DNA of 64,000 nucleotides, taken from positions 1,996,452 to 2,060,451 of the forward strand of contig CM070721.1 in assembly GCA_036346275.1 (NCBI GenBank). The letters run 5' to 3'. Under the pieces are notes generated by a model, which did no database searches, was not told where the DNA came from, and was given only the letters and a program-made list of their open reading frames with translations. Source of the DNA: Otatea glauca (lineage: Eukaryota; Streptophyta; Magnoliopsida; Poales; Poaceae). Positions 35,465 to 49,093 of this stretch are shown piece by piece; the stretch's first letter is position 1; each line of letters begins with the position of its first letter. The position numbers and the translations under genes are program-made.

Positions 35465-35703
35465 CTCCCTCCAGATACTACCACACTAATAACTATCATT
35501 TTGGACATTGAGATGGTCTTCAAAACATAACTTTGACTACCTATTTCTATTGATGTATATTTTCAAACACAATAAAATTATACTATTATGAAAGTATCAT
35601 TTGCATATGGATGATGTAAATATTTGTAAGATATTGTTAGTCAAAGCTAAAGTAGTTCGACCGTACGGATTTTAAGATGTACATTTTTTTTGACTGGAAG
35701 GGA
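35465..35703. mobile_element. Stowaway-type MITE, TA target duplication
   Basis: A 239-bp element starts CTCCCTCCAGATAC and ends TTTGACTGGAAGGGA. These are inverted ends matching the Stowaway (Tc1/mariner) terminal pattern, flanked by TA (35463-35464 and 35704-35705). It is AT-rich and non-coding. Confidence 0.85.
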
Positions 35704-35705
35704 TA

Positions 35706-36432
35706 TAATACAAAACAAAATCAGTATAAGTGAAGAAATGGGACAGCCACACGTGAATTATAGTTGGATATTGTCAGGTTCAAGCTCAAATTATAAATTT
35801 ACGCGGGAAAATAAGTGAATCCACGTTGAAAATGAACATGTTTTGGCTCAGATATGCTTATCAAAAAGTAAGAAATTAATGTTTTGGCTCAAAGTTCTTC
35901 GATCTGACGACCAGCAATGTTAACCACTGTCAAAAATTTCCTGATACGACAAGAAAAATATTTCGTTGTTGATATCCATTCACAAAATCAAAGTATATGT
36001 CAGATGATTCTGCCAAGATTATATTTATTATTTTCAAAATGGATCGACATGCATGGATCTACAACATGTCAACATTTGATCAGCTCATGGATGGTCACAG
36101 AGTTGCCATTGAAACAAGGCCGGGCAGCCAAAAGTTTGCACTAGTCCAACATATAAGTCTAAGCTTCATTAATTTCATTCGTAGAGAAGCTTAGATATTT
36201 ATAGCACATACATATGGCTTATAAGCTCGTGCTTATGAGCCAGATTACAACATGTTAACCGGGCTTATTTAGGTAACAAACTAGCTCATCTCCCTATGAT
36301 GCAAGTTTGCATAACATGCATACATATATAGACCAAACAGGCTCTACAAATAGGGCTATATATATAGGCCCCACTCCTGGGCCAAAATGCCCGTAGGTAG
36401 GTAGCTTTCACGACCGCCTGAGAGCAGGCAAA
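35706..36432. other. AP2 3' flank
   Basis: AT-rich sequence between the MITE and the AP2 stop codon. No gene or clear repeat is seen. Confidence 0.5.
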
Positions 36433-38143
36433 CTAGCATGCGCCGCGGCGGAATCCCACGGCCTCGCCGCCGACATCGTACAGCACCTCGAGCGTCCGCT
36501 GCTGAACGTTGCCGATGATCCCGGGGACGCGGTCGTCGCTGTTGGGGATGAACGCGAGGCAGTCCTCGAACAGGATCCCAGACGGGTCCAGTTCCACGGC
36601 GGCGTTCCGGTCGAACACGAGGGTGATCCTTGGCAGCGTGAAGCTGGGCACGCCGGTGAAGTCGTAGCAGGTATCGAGCATGCCTTTCGGGGCAGCAGGA
36701 CGGTACATCTTCATGTTGTCCCTGAACGCCGTGCGCAGCGCCTGGTACGCCGTCGGCGGCAGGCGCGTGATGACCGTGCGGGAGTCCAGCACCGAGCCGG
36801 CGGCGAACACCATGGGAGGCACGTTGATCATCTGCCCGGCGACGGTGATGGCCTGGAGGCGCACGAGGTAGAACGTCGGGACCTGGTTGTTCCTGAGCAT
36901 GGGCGTCACCACGAACCTGGAGGAGGAGACTCTGGAGACACCAAGATTGAAGAAGCCATGGTAGCTCGGCGTCGGCGGGAGGCAGTAGGAGAAGACGTTG
37001 CCGTGGGTCCCCTTTGTCTGAGACACCAGCGACTGCGCGCCGCCGCCGAGAGCCATGATTCCGGCGGTTTTGTTGCTGAAGCTGCCCTGCTCGGCGTGGC
37101 TGCACCCGAACTGGAACTTGCGGACCGTCGAGGTGGGGTTCAGCGTCAGCACGTCGGAGATGTACGTGCCCATCGTCGATGAGCCACCGGGTACTGGACG
37201 CGGTACTGGCACTGGGAGTTGATGCAGCCATTGGCGTAAGGCCGGAGCTGGCTGCAGGTGGGAGAGTTGCAGGAGAAGGGGGCGGATGTGGTCGACCTGG
37301 TGGGATCGTACAAGACGTCCGTCTGCGGGTGGCACTGCGGGACGGGGCAGGGGGCGCACTGCACCCACGGCACGTCGCTGGCCGTGTCAAGCACCATTGT
37401 TTGGGTCACTCCGGGCAGGCTCCCACCCGTCGCGGCCGGATTAACGCTGAGCTGAGAGTCCTAACATGCATGCATCAAACATTTACGGATCAGGTAAGTA
37501 GATGTGAATGTTAATTACAGTTTACGCTAACCGTACAGATCGATCAATGATATATAGCAAATTAAGGAAGGGCATATATGTACACTAGCTACTTCACCTG
37601 TGACGCGCTGCTGCCACTACTGCCCACATTGGGTTGTATGGCTCCGCTGCTTTCGATCTGGGTGACCTGGCATGGCGATATTGGCGGCTCTTCGTCCCCG
37701 TCCTGGGGGCGGCTGCCGGAGAGCTTCCTTAGAATGTAGTCGGCGCGGTGTTCGTCCCATTGGAGCATGTCGACCACGGACGGCGCACTGTCCGCAGGGT
37801 GCGCCGCCGCTCCCGACGAGCACGGGCCATGCGGGCGACTCAGCGGCATCCAGCTGGCCGTAAGGTTGGGCGATGGACTCACTATACGTCAGAAAACGTC
37901 AAATTAGCGTTGCATTAGGTAAACAGTACATATATATGATCGATCAATAGAGTAACATGCACATACATATGCAACAATCAATACACACACATACATACCC
38001 CTGAACCCGGAGCAGACGCCCTTCGGCTTCAGCGAGCTAGTTGCCACGACAATATAGTTGAGCTCATCTACTCCTGCATGGGCAGTCAGAGATGTAGTGC
38101 TAGAGAAGAGAACAAGCAACAACATCGGCAGAACAGAGACCAT
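36433..38143 (-). pseudogene. Aspartic protease AP2, nepenthesin-like, broken paralogue of AP1
   Basis: Exons read 37999-38143 (145 bp, same length as in AP1), 37598-37881, and 36433-37451. Exon 1 encodes a signal peptide (VLPMLLLVLFSS) and VATSSLKPKG. Several lesions are visible. A frameshift near 37188, one base short after the QYRVQY region, breaks the long exon. The first catalytic motif is D-T-A-S instead of D-T-G-S. The second is D-S-R-T instead of D-S-G-T. The N-lobe strand that AP1 reads as YVITVGLGTP is replaced by unrelated residues, and an extra intron-like gap (37452-37597) lies just before it. The C-terminal IGNVQQRTLEVLYDVGGEAV block is intact. It is a probable pseudogene, although the signal peptide, splice sites and TATA box survive. 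Confidence 0.85.
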
Positions 38144-38218
38144 TGCTAGCAACTCGTGTACGCTAGTGCAGGCAATGGTGTGCTGGACTGATACTTTCAT
38201 CATGCTGCCGGGTCTTCC

Positions 38219-38226
38219 TATATATA
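38219..38226 (-). promoter_or_regulatory. TATA box of AP2
   Basis: TATATATA lies about 76 bp upstream of the AP2 start codon on the minus strand, a normal distance for a short 5' UTR. Confidence 0.65.
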
Positions 38227-38507
38227 GGTAGACAACCAAGCACGTACGGCGCACTCGTCGTAGGTAGTCGATAACTTAATTTGGCCCAACATCAACTGCT
38301 GCTTTGCTAGCAAGTTTTAAAGTACACCACCAATTTAATTTGGATATTTTCAAAGTAGAGAGCTAAGACTTTAGTGCCCAAAATCTCTTTAGAGCCTGAC
38401 CCGCAGGTGAGACGACCCTACACATGAGTAGTACACCACTTGCTATTTGATTTTCACTTCGTATAAAACGGGTAACTAGAGATGGTACATTTAGACCTAA
38501 CAAGGAC

Positions 38508-38560
38508 TACATACATACATACATACATACATACATACATACATACATACATACATACAT
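38508..38560. repeat. (ACAT)n microsatellite
   Basis: About 13 perfect tetranucleotide units, in the first unit of the tandem duplication. Confidence 0.95.
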
Positions 38561-39137
38561 AGAAATGCTATTCTGTAGCAACGTGTAGAATAATCTATTC
38601 TATTTTCGGACTATTTAACCCAATCCAACTGAGCCATGCAATGCATTAATCAGTGCAACGGACTGCTCGGCTGTAACATCCTAGAAATCTAGAACAGTAA
38701 AAGATGTACAATTTAAATTTGAAAATAAATATTCTGGATTTTCTTGGTGTTATTTACTCTATTTGGAATTTACTTGGGTTTTAGTGTTGTATGAAAAGTT
38801 TAAATAAAAGAAAGACAAAGGATAAGAAATGAAAAAAGGTAAAAAGGTGAAAGTACAAAATTCAGAAAAATTTACCATATGTATATGTAGTCCTTCAGAC
38901 AAAAGAACTACTGCTTCGGACAAAAGAACTACCGCTTTGCTAGCAAGTTTTAAAGTACACCACCAATTTAATTTGGATATTTTCAAAGTAGAGAGCTAAG
39001 ACTTTAGTGCCCAAAATCTCTTTAGAGCCTGACTCGCAGGTGAGACGACCCTACACATGAGTAGTACACCACTTGCTATTTGATTTTCACTTCGTATAAA
39101 ACGGGTAACTAGAGATGGTACATTTAGACCTAACAAG

Positions 39138-39248
<111 letters not shown>

Positions 39249-39346
39249 GCTCTAGCTACGTGTGTAGAATAATCTATTCTACTTTGGACTAATTAATTTA
39301 AGCGAGCCATGCAATGCATTAATCAGGCAACTGATCACTGGTCATT

Positions 39347-40870
39347 TGTAACATCACGAAAATCTAGAACAGTAAAAGATGTACAATTTAAATTTGAAAA
39401 TAAATATTCTGGATTTTCTTGGTGTTATTTACTCTATTTGGAATTTACTTGGGTTTTAGTGTTGTATGAAATGTTTAAATAAAAGGAAAACAAATGATAA
39501 GAAATGGAAAAAGGTAAAAAGGTGAAAGTAAAAAATTCAGAAAAATTTACCATGTGTCCTATTCAAGCTGGTAATACAGTTTAACCAGTAAATAAAATTT
39601 TACATACTTTGGATCAAGGTAAACAAATCGTGTAGTTACTTTTTGACTAGAAACAGTAAATCAAAAAGGAAAATGAAAAATAACCGACATCAAGGTAAAG
39701 CCAAGAAAATTTCTATAAATCTCTGACGGTATAACACACCACTGGTAAAATTTCTATGATTTAATAAGCTGCATTAAGCCTCTTAAAAATTCTAATACAG
39801 AGAGTCCAGAATATAAGAAAAACAATTGTCAGAATTTTTATAAAATAAGTGCTTACGATTTTGACTTGAAAATTTTAGGGTGATCTCCTTAGAAGGATCT
39901 AAACTTCTTAAAAAAATTCAAAAATAAATATTAAAACTGGACCCTTAATTAAATCAAAATCTGAAATCAAGATTTTGGGCAGGCCACAGTGTTAGATTTT
40001 AGTAAATCATCGAGAGAGTGTTTTTATCTCAAAATTTTACCGAAGATGTTTTACTCCTAGTAAGTTTCGGTCAAAACTTTTGGTAAAATTTGAACTGAGT
40101 TTGAAGCTTAAACAAATCCAAAATCTGGAGAATTCCAGTGCAGTCCCATCACATTAAACATGTCCTGTCGCCGACAAGTGGGCCGGCTGTTGTGGAAGTT
40201 GTCGCACTGGAGAGGCTGAGGCAAAGCCTCAGGTCACTGCCGGTGGGCCCTGGACCCGCCTGTCAACCTTTGGTTCGCGTTCCCTTTCTTCTCCCCTGGC
40301 CGAAGCGAGTCGCCGACACCGCTCGTCCTTCGCCGTCCGACGCGATCAACACCCTCCACGTCGCGTAGAGCTAGCTCCCTCGCCTGTGCTTGCTTGTCCC
40401 CGGTCGTGCCACTCGGGAGACGGAGTTGCGCCGCTGTTACCACTCGACACAGAAGAAGTCGACCGAGGCAATGGCCTAAACCCAAGTCCAAGCGCAAACG
40501 CGATTGCAAACCATAAGCTTTAAGCTTCCCCTTTGCGTCGTAGGTTCATATCCCCTCCTCCCATTTGCTTTTCACTGAGCGGAGAGCCTCATGCGGGGTC
40601 TTCTTCCTCGCTGGTCCGCAGGAGCCCAAAAGAGGGGGAAACGGTAATTCGGGTCAACCCCTCATCAATCCTTCGAATCAGTTGCATCCCGAGCTCTTTT
40701 AGCATTCCAGGTTTACTTATCAGCCTTCATTTTAGCTTCGTTTTGCTCGCAGCGCCGTCACACCGCCGCCCTTCTTCTTCCCGGTCGCCCCGGTGGCAGC
40801 TCGGTGCAAGCCTTCTCCGACCCAGTCGACTGGTGAGTCCGGATCCCCTCGCCTCACTGTAGCCTACGGA
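39347..40870 (+). mobile_element. L-family LTR copy D, 3' truncated
   Basis: Begins TGTAACATCACG and follows the 5' part of other L copies, including a GC-rich island at about 40140-40860. It stops at about 40870, where Mutator-like transposase sequence begins. The remaining ~4 kb of the LTR is missing. The exact end is uncertain by a few tens of bases. Confidence 0.75.
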
Positions 40871-42675
40871 TCCCTAGCTTGTCGGAACCTCAGCCTCTAG
40901 TTGAGCTCTCGTCGGCTTAGCCATGGTGCCGCCGCACCCCCATGGTGGCGGCCATCTTCCCGGCCACCACCCAGCGAATGGGTACGCCTGGTTTGTCTTC
41001 TTCCTACTCTCTTTAGCCTGCTCATATCTGGGACCCAGCGTGTATCCTCCCATCTTTTTTGCTCCGTGAATAAACCCACCAATCGGAAACCGTACATTTT
41101 CGCGTTCCAAGTTGCAGCCACAGCTTCCTTACTGAAGAATTGGGACAAGAATATACCTGGGTCCATACGAATCGTCGAGCAGGTAGCCATGACATGGGAG
41201 CATAGCCTATGTAATAGACGAGGCTTGTTGCAGGTGCAGGCACAAGTTTGCCTGTGTATGATGCATTCGTGAGCAACCTTTCGCCGGTTCGTCCCACAAC
41301 CGGCCTTCTCCTTGCACAGCACCTCGAAACAGAGCTCCCTCGTGCCCATATTCATTGCTGCGTGCATCTCCCCCTTTTTGCCTTTGTCCTCCATATATGC
41401 AGAAATCATCTCTGAGTACTTCACAGCAGGATCATTCATGCGCGCGATCGCCCTTGCATAGCGATCGGCGAAGTACTTCGTGATGCCACGAAGAACACCC
41501 TCTACTATAGCAACCAAGGGAAGGGGTCTCAACCCTCGCATCACCCAATTGTAAACCTCCGCAAGGTTTGTTGTCATAACCCCATACCTCGCACCATCGG
41601 TTTTGTAAAGTAGAGCCCATTTCTCCCTAGGCTCATGCTCTATCCATTCGGAAAAGCATTTTAGGGCCCTTCCATTCCTTTGAAAAAGGTGGGGAGGGTC
41701 AGTGGGTAACTCCTCCAGCGCGACTGGGGCCTCCCCTATGGCCGGGGCTGTCCTCTTCGTTGCCTCCACTGTGTGCCTCGATGTCAGCTAATCCAACTTC
41801 TTCCAGAGTGCATCGAACTTTCTCTGCTGGTTCTGGTCACATAGTCTCTTGAAAAACTTTGTCTACTCCTTGTTCCTGAACTACTTGTAGAAGTTGGCAC
41901 TCATATGGCGTTTGCACCACCTACTACACAAATCAGTCCATGGATGAGTCTCATCCACACCTTCCTGCAACTGAACGATTGCCCTTAAAAGCCCGGTATG
42001 CCGATCGTGTATGATACACACTCCAGGTCGCTTCTCAACGATACCGGCTTTGACATTCTGTAGGAACCAGTGCCAGCTATCTGTGTTTTCACCCTCCACA
42101 AATGCGAGCGCTACGAGAAGAACCTGATTATTGCTGTCCACTCCTATGGCAGTCAATATCTGCCCTTTGTATTTACCAGTCAAAAATGTCCTGTCCACAC
42201 ATAACAACGGACAGCAATGCCTAAAGCGTTGATGCATGCACCGAAAGCAAAGAATGCCGGCTTCAAAACCATCTTCCCAGGGAAGCGCTGCGACAGATGC
42301 TCACAAATGTCCACATAAGTTTCAGGATTTCTGTCCTTTATCACCTAAAGCAAACCTGGCAAGTTCTGGTAGGAGTCTTTGTATGTGCCGAACCGTGCTT
42401 CCAATGCCTTATGCTTTTTCTCTCCATGCCTTCGCGTAGCCTATGGTGTACTAGAACATCTGCTCTATTGCGAGTATGATGGCCCGAGACTCTAAATCCA
42501 AGTTGCCTACAATCTCTCCTTACATTGAATGGGCAACAAAGCGTGATGACATGTTTCGATGTGACTGCGTAGACTCCGTTAGTATGCATGTATGTGGGAC
42601 AACTATAGAACAACTCCAAAAGGTGTCCCACTTAGGCTGGTACGCATGGACACACCACGGGTAACCCTCCATCTG
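40871..42675 (-). pseudogene. Mutator-like (MULE) transposase remnant
   Basis: On the minus strand, 42237-41881 encodes a MULE transposase domain: CVDRTFLTGKYKGQILTAIG with the first catalytic Asp, FVEGENTDSWHWFLQN, and CIIHDRHTGLLRAI with the second Asp. Next, 41769-40930 gives the later part (WIEHEPREKWALLYKTDG, MTTNLAEVYNWVMRG) and a SWIM zinc finger (CACTCNKPRLLHRLCSHVMA). The two parts are in different frames with stops between. Upstream frames (42240-42660) are also broken. No terminal inverted repeats were found. L copy E inserted at its 5' side. Confidence 0.85.
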
Positions 42676-43868
42676 TGTAACATCCCGAAAAGGAAAATAA
42701 TGTATAATAAAATGGAAATGAATATTTTGGATCTGAATATAATTATTTCTAAGTTTTCTTGGTGTTATTGGTTTTTATTGGATTTTCCTTGGATTTATGC
42801 TTTGTATGAAAGGTCCAACAAATGGAATTATCAAATAGAAAATGGTAAGAAGGTAAAGAGGTAAAAGTAAAAATAAGAAAAATTACCATTTGACCATATT
42901 AATGCTGGCAAACCAGTAAAAATACCTATTAAAAATCTTTGGAGCTGAAATGGAGTAAATAAAATATCTTAGTCATCTCTTTTTGACTAAAAACAGTAAA
43001 GTCAGAATTAATTAAAAATAATCGAAACTTATCACGAGCCACGAAAATTACGAAAGCACCCTCAGAGAAGTGTATAAATCTGGTAAAAATATCAGGAAAT
43101 TATCATGTCGTAAAAGCCTTATAAAAATTCAAAAACAGAGACCATTGAAAACTGAAAATCCTCATGTCAGAATTTTTATAAAATATCCAACTAATATTTA
43201 GACTTGAAATTTTTATGGAGATATAAATAAGACAAACTTAACTCCTATAAAAAGTTTGGAAAATGTTTAATATGATTTACACCCCTAAATAAATAAAATA
43301 CCGAAATGCAAATCCTGTACAAGTCTAGAGTGTCAGAATTTTAATTAATTAAGTATATGATATTTTAGTCCGAAATTTTTAATTAATGAGGAACACTTCC
43401 AAAGTATGTCGTTAAAAATTTTAGAAATTGTTCAACTTGATTTGATAGCATTTTTAATGCAATCACAGAACAGTCAGGTGAAGCTTATCTCTTTGCCTCG
43501 TTTTCTCTCACCGACGTGTGGGCCCGTTCACTTTGCTGGCACGGCAACGGGAAAACTCCCGCTCACTGCCAGTGGTCCCGGGACACACTTGTCAGCGTTG
43601 TTTTTCCCCTCTCCCTCTCTGCTTCTCCTCACAGCCGAGCGCCCCGATCCTTCTCCCGAGCCTTCGCGCTTGCTCCCGCCTGGCTGATTCGGTTCAACGC
43701 TCCGCAACCGGCCGTGCAATCAACTGGTGCCACACTCATCCTTGGAGGTCGTGCGCCATGCCCTAACCAGCCCGCATCGTCCTGAGCCGAGCTGATGTCG
43801 CGCCGAACTCAGAACCGAGCCGCCGAATTCGCTCCCGTTCAAACCCTGTAAAGAAGTACCTTGCCGCC

Positions 43869-43876
43869 TATAAATA
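43869..43876 (+). promoter_or_regulatory. Putative TATA box of L-family LTR E
   Basis: TATAAATA within GCCTATAAATACAAGCCC, about 1.19 kb from the LTR start and at the GC-rich island. It is the best candidate for the U3 promoter, which would leave more than 4 kb as R plus U5. Confidence 0.6.
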
Positions 43877-45056
43877 CAAGCCCAACGTCGCCATTGAGAC
43901 ATCCCTAATCACTCCTTATCATCCACGGAACCCAGAGCTTCAGCCATAGCTTCTACCCCCGCCATTTTTGTCAGCCAACCCAAAAAGGGGAAAAAAACCA
44001 AATTCCGCTAGTCCGGTGAGAACCAACCCAATTCATTGATCTTAGAGCTCTCTCATAGCATAACGAACTCAACTCCAACCCTTTTTCCCAACTTGCAGAG
44101 CCGCAGCACCGCCGCACCCTTCTCCTTCTTCCCCAACTCCGGTCACACGGTGGCAGAGCCACTCGGCCAAGCTTCGTTCCAATAAACCAGCAAAATGGAA
44201 CCCTGGTAGAACGCAGATGCTCACCCGTTACCGATTCAGCCGGAGACCCACTGCTTTTCTTCTCCGTGAGCTCCACCGTTGCCGCCACCCCTCACGGTGA
44301 CAGCCACTCCGGCCATCACCGGAGGCGATGGGGCCCACCATCGGTGCGCGTCGGTGAGGTGATGCTCATGGTGCCTCGCCGGCCGATCCGCGCTCCTTCG
44401 CCGTCGCGAGCCCTAGGGTCGCTCTGTTCTTGATCGCTGCATTGTGGACCCTCTCGTCGATGAAGAAAGAAGTCGGCCGGTCTGGCCGGTAAAAGGCGCT
44501 TCTCTGTTGTGAAAGCGTATTTTGATTTTCTCCTAATTTCATAACCGAATCAACTTCAAATGTGAATATCTTTCGCATTATTAATCCAAATAATATGAAA
44601 TAAATTTTTATATTCATTTAAAATCAGGTACCTTTAGAATATGCAATGATATTTTGAATATAATCTCTGGGTGAATTTGAAATTCATATTTCAAATTTAA
44701 GGCTTAAAGGTATGCTACGTATTTAAATGTTGTAAACAAACTTAGAATCTAACGGAACCAATTTTATTAGAATCCTTATACTTCAGAACTCAAATATGTA
44801 AAAATATTTATATTTCACCATTGTTTATATCATTTTATACCAAAGGTTATTTTCAATACAATAAATACTCAAAATGAACAAATTGTATAAAAGAAATCTA
44901 AAATGATTGGAAGTGATTTCAATATATAAAAATGTCAGAGGCTACCTTAAAATGCTGAATTTGATTTAGGAATGAACTCGATTTAAACTTGCTTTATGAT
45001 TTGTAAATGGTCCAAATGAAGAAGATGTATGTATGAATATATATATTCATATGTTA

Positions 45057-45058
<2 letters not shown>

Positions 45059-45142
<84 letters not shown>
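45059..45142. repeat. (AT)n microsatellite in LTR E
   Basis: About 84 bp of pure AT dinucleotide, specific to this L copy. Confidence 0.95.
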
Positions 45143-45146
<4 letters not shown>

Positions 45147-48143
45147 TCCGAATGAGTTATGAAACTGAATTATTATTGCTGAAATGTCTTTGAATAAAGC
45201 AATAAAGTATTATATATGTACAAATTTAATCTCCATAAATATCATAAGCTTTGTCCATGTAAAAGAATATATATAAATATATATGTATATATAATAAAGA
45301 GCTTAGTCATGATAAATAAACTAGATTTTAAATATCTATGGTAATCAAACTAATTGATTCCACAAGAATCATTATAATAAGATTATAATTAACACTTAAC
45401 CACATAGTTGAAGTTCAGTACGTGTATAATTTGAATAGTTATAACTTTCACAAATGAACATAAAATTTGACAAAACCAAATCCTATAACCTGGAAAAATA
45501 ATGCCCTTGCTGTCTATGCAAAAATATCCTATGTTTGTGTAAGTTTGAACTAAGTCCATATTAGGCCCTAGTGATCGTTTATATGGAAAACATCTCGAAT
45601 GAAAGCCAAGCATCGTGAAATCAACTTTAAAGTGCTCTGAGAAATGTCCCCTAGTTATACCTGAAAAATGGATTGATTATTTTATAGGGTGTAGTTGCAA
45701 TCTTATACCAAAACCTGAACCTTTGTCGTGTAGTAATAGAAACACTCAAGCTTTTTAATCAAACCGTAGAATACCTCGTCTAAGTGCAAAAATTATGAGG
45801 ATCAGTTTAGAAATGATATTTGGGATATGTACTATCATATTCTAGAAAAATATTTTATTTACAACTTGCTTTTCAACTAAGTCCTGTTAGTTCAATACCC
45901 TTAAAAGTTATGGTTGCCGTAACCTTTAATACCATATAAGCTATTTAGGCAATGAATATAATGACTGGTCTAAACCCTAAAATGTATGAAATCAGCTTAG
46001 GAATGTTCTTCAAAGTATATTCTATTCAGTTCCGAAGAAATAATCATATTTCATCATGCTTTCCACATAAATCATGTTAGTTAAATAACCCTAAATATTA
46101 TGTTTGATGAGCTTCACAATATGAATAAGTGAACCTTGTAATAATGAAGAAGTTTGTAGCTAATATATTTGTATCACCGGAACCTTCTTAAAAATCATAA
46201 ATAAATCCTGTAACCTAGCTTAACAGATTTAACTTGTTCAAATCGCTTTTTATGCAAAATCACTTAAGGAATTAAGTGCTATTCGCATAACTCTTTAATT
46301 TGTGTTTTACTTCTATTAATCTAAATAATTTTAGCATCTATAATTCGAAATTATAAATACAAGAATTCATAATTTTAGCCTCTTGAATTCGTAATTCAAG
46401 AATAGGTAACCTATAGAATAAACCTTGTTTGATCATAATAAAAGTCATTAACTATATGAATATGTAACCATCTAAATCATGAGATCTCGAAATCATATAA
46501 TCCAAACCCTAAACCTTTTCTATTTTCTGCAATGAATCTTTATTTGATTTTCTGTCTGTTTTCTTTTTGCCCCTATTAAAGTTGAATATTTGCTATATTT
46601 CCGATTGAACGACGTGTAGAATTCGACGTCGCTACCTCCGTCATTGCTTCAGTCAGCCGTGACTTCATCTTCGTCGTAAGAAATAAATAAGCAAGGCAAG
46701 CACCCCCTTTGATCATCTTGATCCCAGTATTAAATTTGCATTGTATTTATTAAAATGTTTCATGCATGAGTTTACTTTCTGTAAATTCGCTATTTTGTGG
46801 TACTAGTAGTTACACCCGTTGTCTCATGAAACTTCCTTGATAAGTATGAATATGTGTACCTTGATAACCATAGAATGAGCTTAGACAATTACTTAATGTC
46901 ATCATGGGTATATGCGATTACTCTTATTCATGCTTAGCCATGCTTTTAGATCTTCTGAGGTTGATGATCAGATCAAAATTTGTTTCTTGAGAAATGGAAA
47001 ATGTTGGAAATGAAGCTGTTGGTTATGGGTATTTTGATTAAAAACCCCCAAATAAAACTATAGTTTTGATGCGGGCGATTATTGGCAATAGCCGGTGGTG
47101 CAAAGGGAGTTGCACGTAGATAGGGTGGAGTATCGCCCGTGTCGGATTAAGGACTGAGCAATGGGACGCTATAGATCCAAGAATTTTCGTACAACCACGA
47201 GGGCTTGTATGGGCTGGTCTTAGCCTAATAAGTTGTTTAGGTGTGGCTTTGCATCTAAGGAAGACGGGAGATTGCACAGGCATTCCGGTTTGGTTTGCTT
47301 GTAGGGGTTTTTACATACCAATGCAACGCTGTACGCCTTGCCATGAACAGAAATGTGGTGTTGGGTGTGATGAAAATGGATCTACCGCTTGGGTGAGTGT
47401 TTCTGTTTTCATGGCGAGGGTCAAACGTCCCGGGCTGGTTCAAAGCCACATCTAGATAATGTAACGGCTCTGTATGATCTCCTTGCCGACACACCAAAGG
47501 AAGTGTGTTAATTGATCTGGCAAAAGAGGTTGATCTTTCCTTGTGGGTAAAGCTGTACACCTCTGCAGAGTGTAAATCTAATCGATTAGCCGCGTCCACG
47601 GTCAAGGACACTTGGTGAAGTCATTCCAATGTTAGTCTTTTGTATTTCCTTAAATTGGGTTTTGGTTTGGAACCTGTTTAGCAGCTTTTGCTTTATATCA
47701 AAGGATCGACATTGTTGAATTCTATTTCTGGATTATTCGATGCTCGCGAAGGATTGTGAGTAATACTTATGCTTTACTTATTTCATATCAGTCAACTTGC
47801 TTTTACAAATTCCGTTTGCAAATAACTTGTTTTACAATGTCAATTCTGCTTTATGCAAATTAACTGTAGTAGCCTCCTTTGAAATGGCCTGCATATATTA
47901 TAGGCTTTGCTCAAGTCTTGCGGAGTACGAAAGTACTCACCCTTGCTTATATGTTGTTTTTAGGTGGATAAGTTAGCGAAGCTTCGAAGGTTTATTTCGT
48001 CGCAGGTTTCGGGATCTTCTTCGTCGTGTTCTTTCTAGGGATTATGCCTTGTCAGTTGCCTGCGGGTTTTGGATGGGCACACTACAAGACTTTGCTTCTT
48101 TTGCTGCCATAATCTCTAAGTTGTAAAGTTTTCTTTGTTTAAT

Positions 48144-49028
48144 TGACGAATACTAATAAAAAGGATACCCCAACAGCCCGAAGCGACGAGCCAGCGGCCT
48201 CAAGCATATCTCCAGCCCAACAGGCCGCGCCCGGCCCGCCGCCGACCGAATCGCCTGCGAGACCGCGCAAGACATCCGCTCCCGACCGGCCAGGGGAAGC
48301 GAATCCGACCAGACAGCGCTCCCGACCCCCTCTTGGCGGGGCGGGATCTCCCGACTCCAACCGAACCAAGGTGACGGACGCCGAGTGCCGCGTGTCAGGT
48401 CCTCATCGGCCTACCGCCACGTACCCCCCGAATGAGGTCAATCAGAGCGACTATACAAGGCGGTGGCTCCTTCCCAAGAAGATCCGTGATTGCAGAAGAC
48501 AAAGCTTCGGCCCATCAACGATCCACGACAAGATGAGCGCACGCGCTCCCGAGGCGGCGGCACCAACGTCACGCACTCGGCGTCGGATTCGCAAAGGGTC
48601 ACAGAGGGCAAGTACGCTATTTCCCGGGGAATACCTAACCTCCCTGACCACCAAGGCTACCAACCCAGCATGGGCAAGACGGGTGGCGACCAGTCCACAG
48701 GACGAAGGACCGGAGCTCCTAGCATAGGTCACCTCGCTCTTCCTCCCAACTCGATGTAACCCGCCTTCCTTACAGATAAAAGGAGGCGGGCTAAGCGATT
48801 CAAGGAGAGCGAGAGGAGAGGGAGACATAAGAACACGAGGAGACTAAGTCATTTAGGGGCCTCGTGCAGAAAAACATAGTGCAAAAAGCAATACAATACG
48901 GCCATCCGAATGGGTAGGGACTTTGGCCGAACGGTATACATCTTGGACTCACGAGTCTAACCATTCAGGAGTGGAACGCGCGACCCCTAGACTTACAAAT
49001 TTACTTGCCGGCGCTCAGCGCGCCGGCG
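48144..49028 (+). repeat. 5' LTR of the Tat element
   Basis: 885 bp, starting TGACGAATACTAATAAAAAG and ending about CGCCGGCG. It aligns with 61800-62673 throughout, but many one- to few-base deletions distinguish the two. A primer-binding-like TGGCATGCGCCGGTAGGGGG follows at 49031. Confidence 0.9.
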
Positions 49029-49093
49029 GTTGGCATGCGCCGGTAGGGGGCTTCGGCGTCTTCATCACCATCTCCGATTCCGTTTATCTCACG

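Noticed and set aside
48143..48727. 194-codon ORF at the start of the Tat element
   Set aside because: It lies in the 5' LTR and is broken in the 3' LTR copy; LTR sequence, not a gene.
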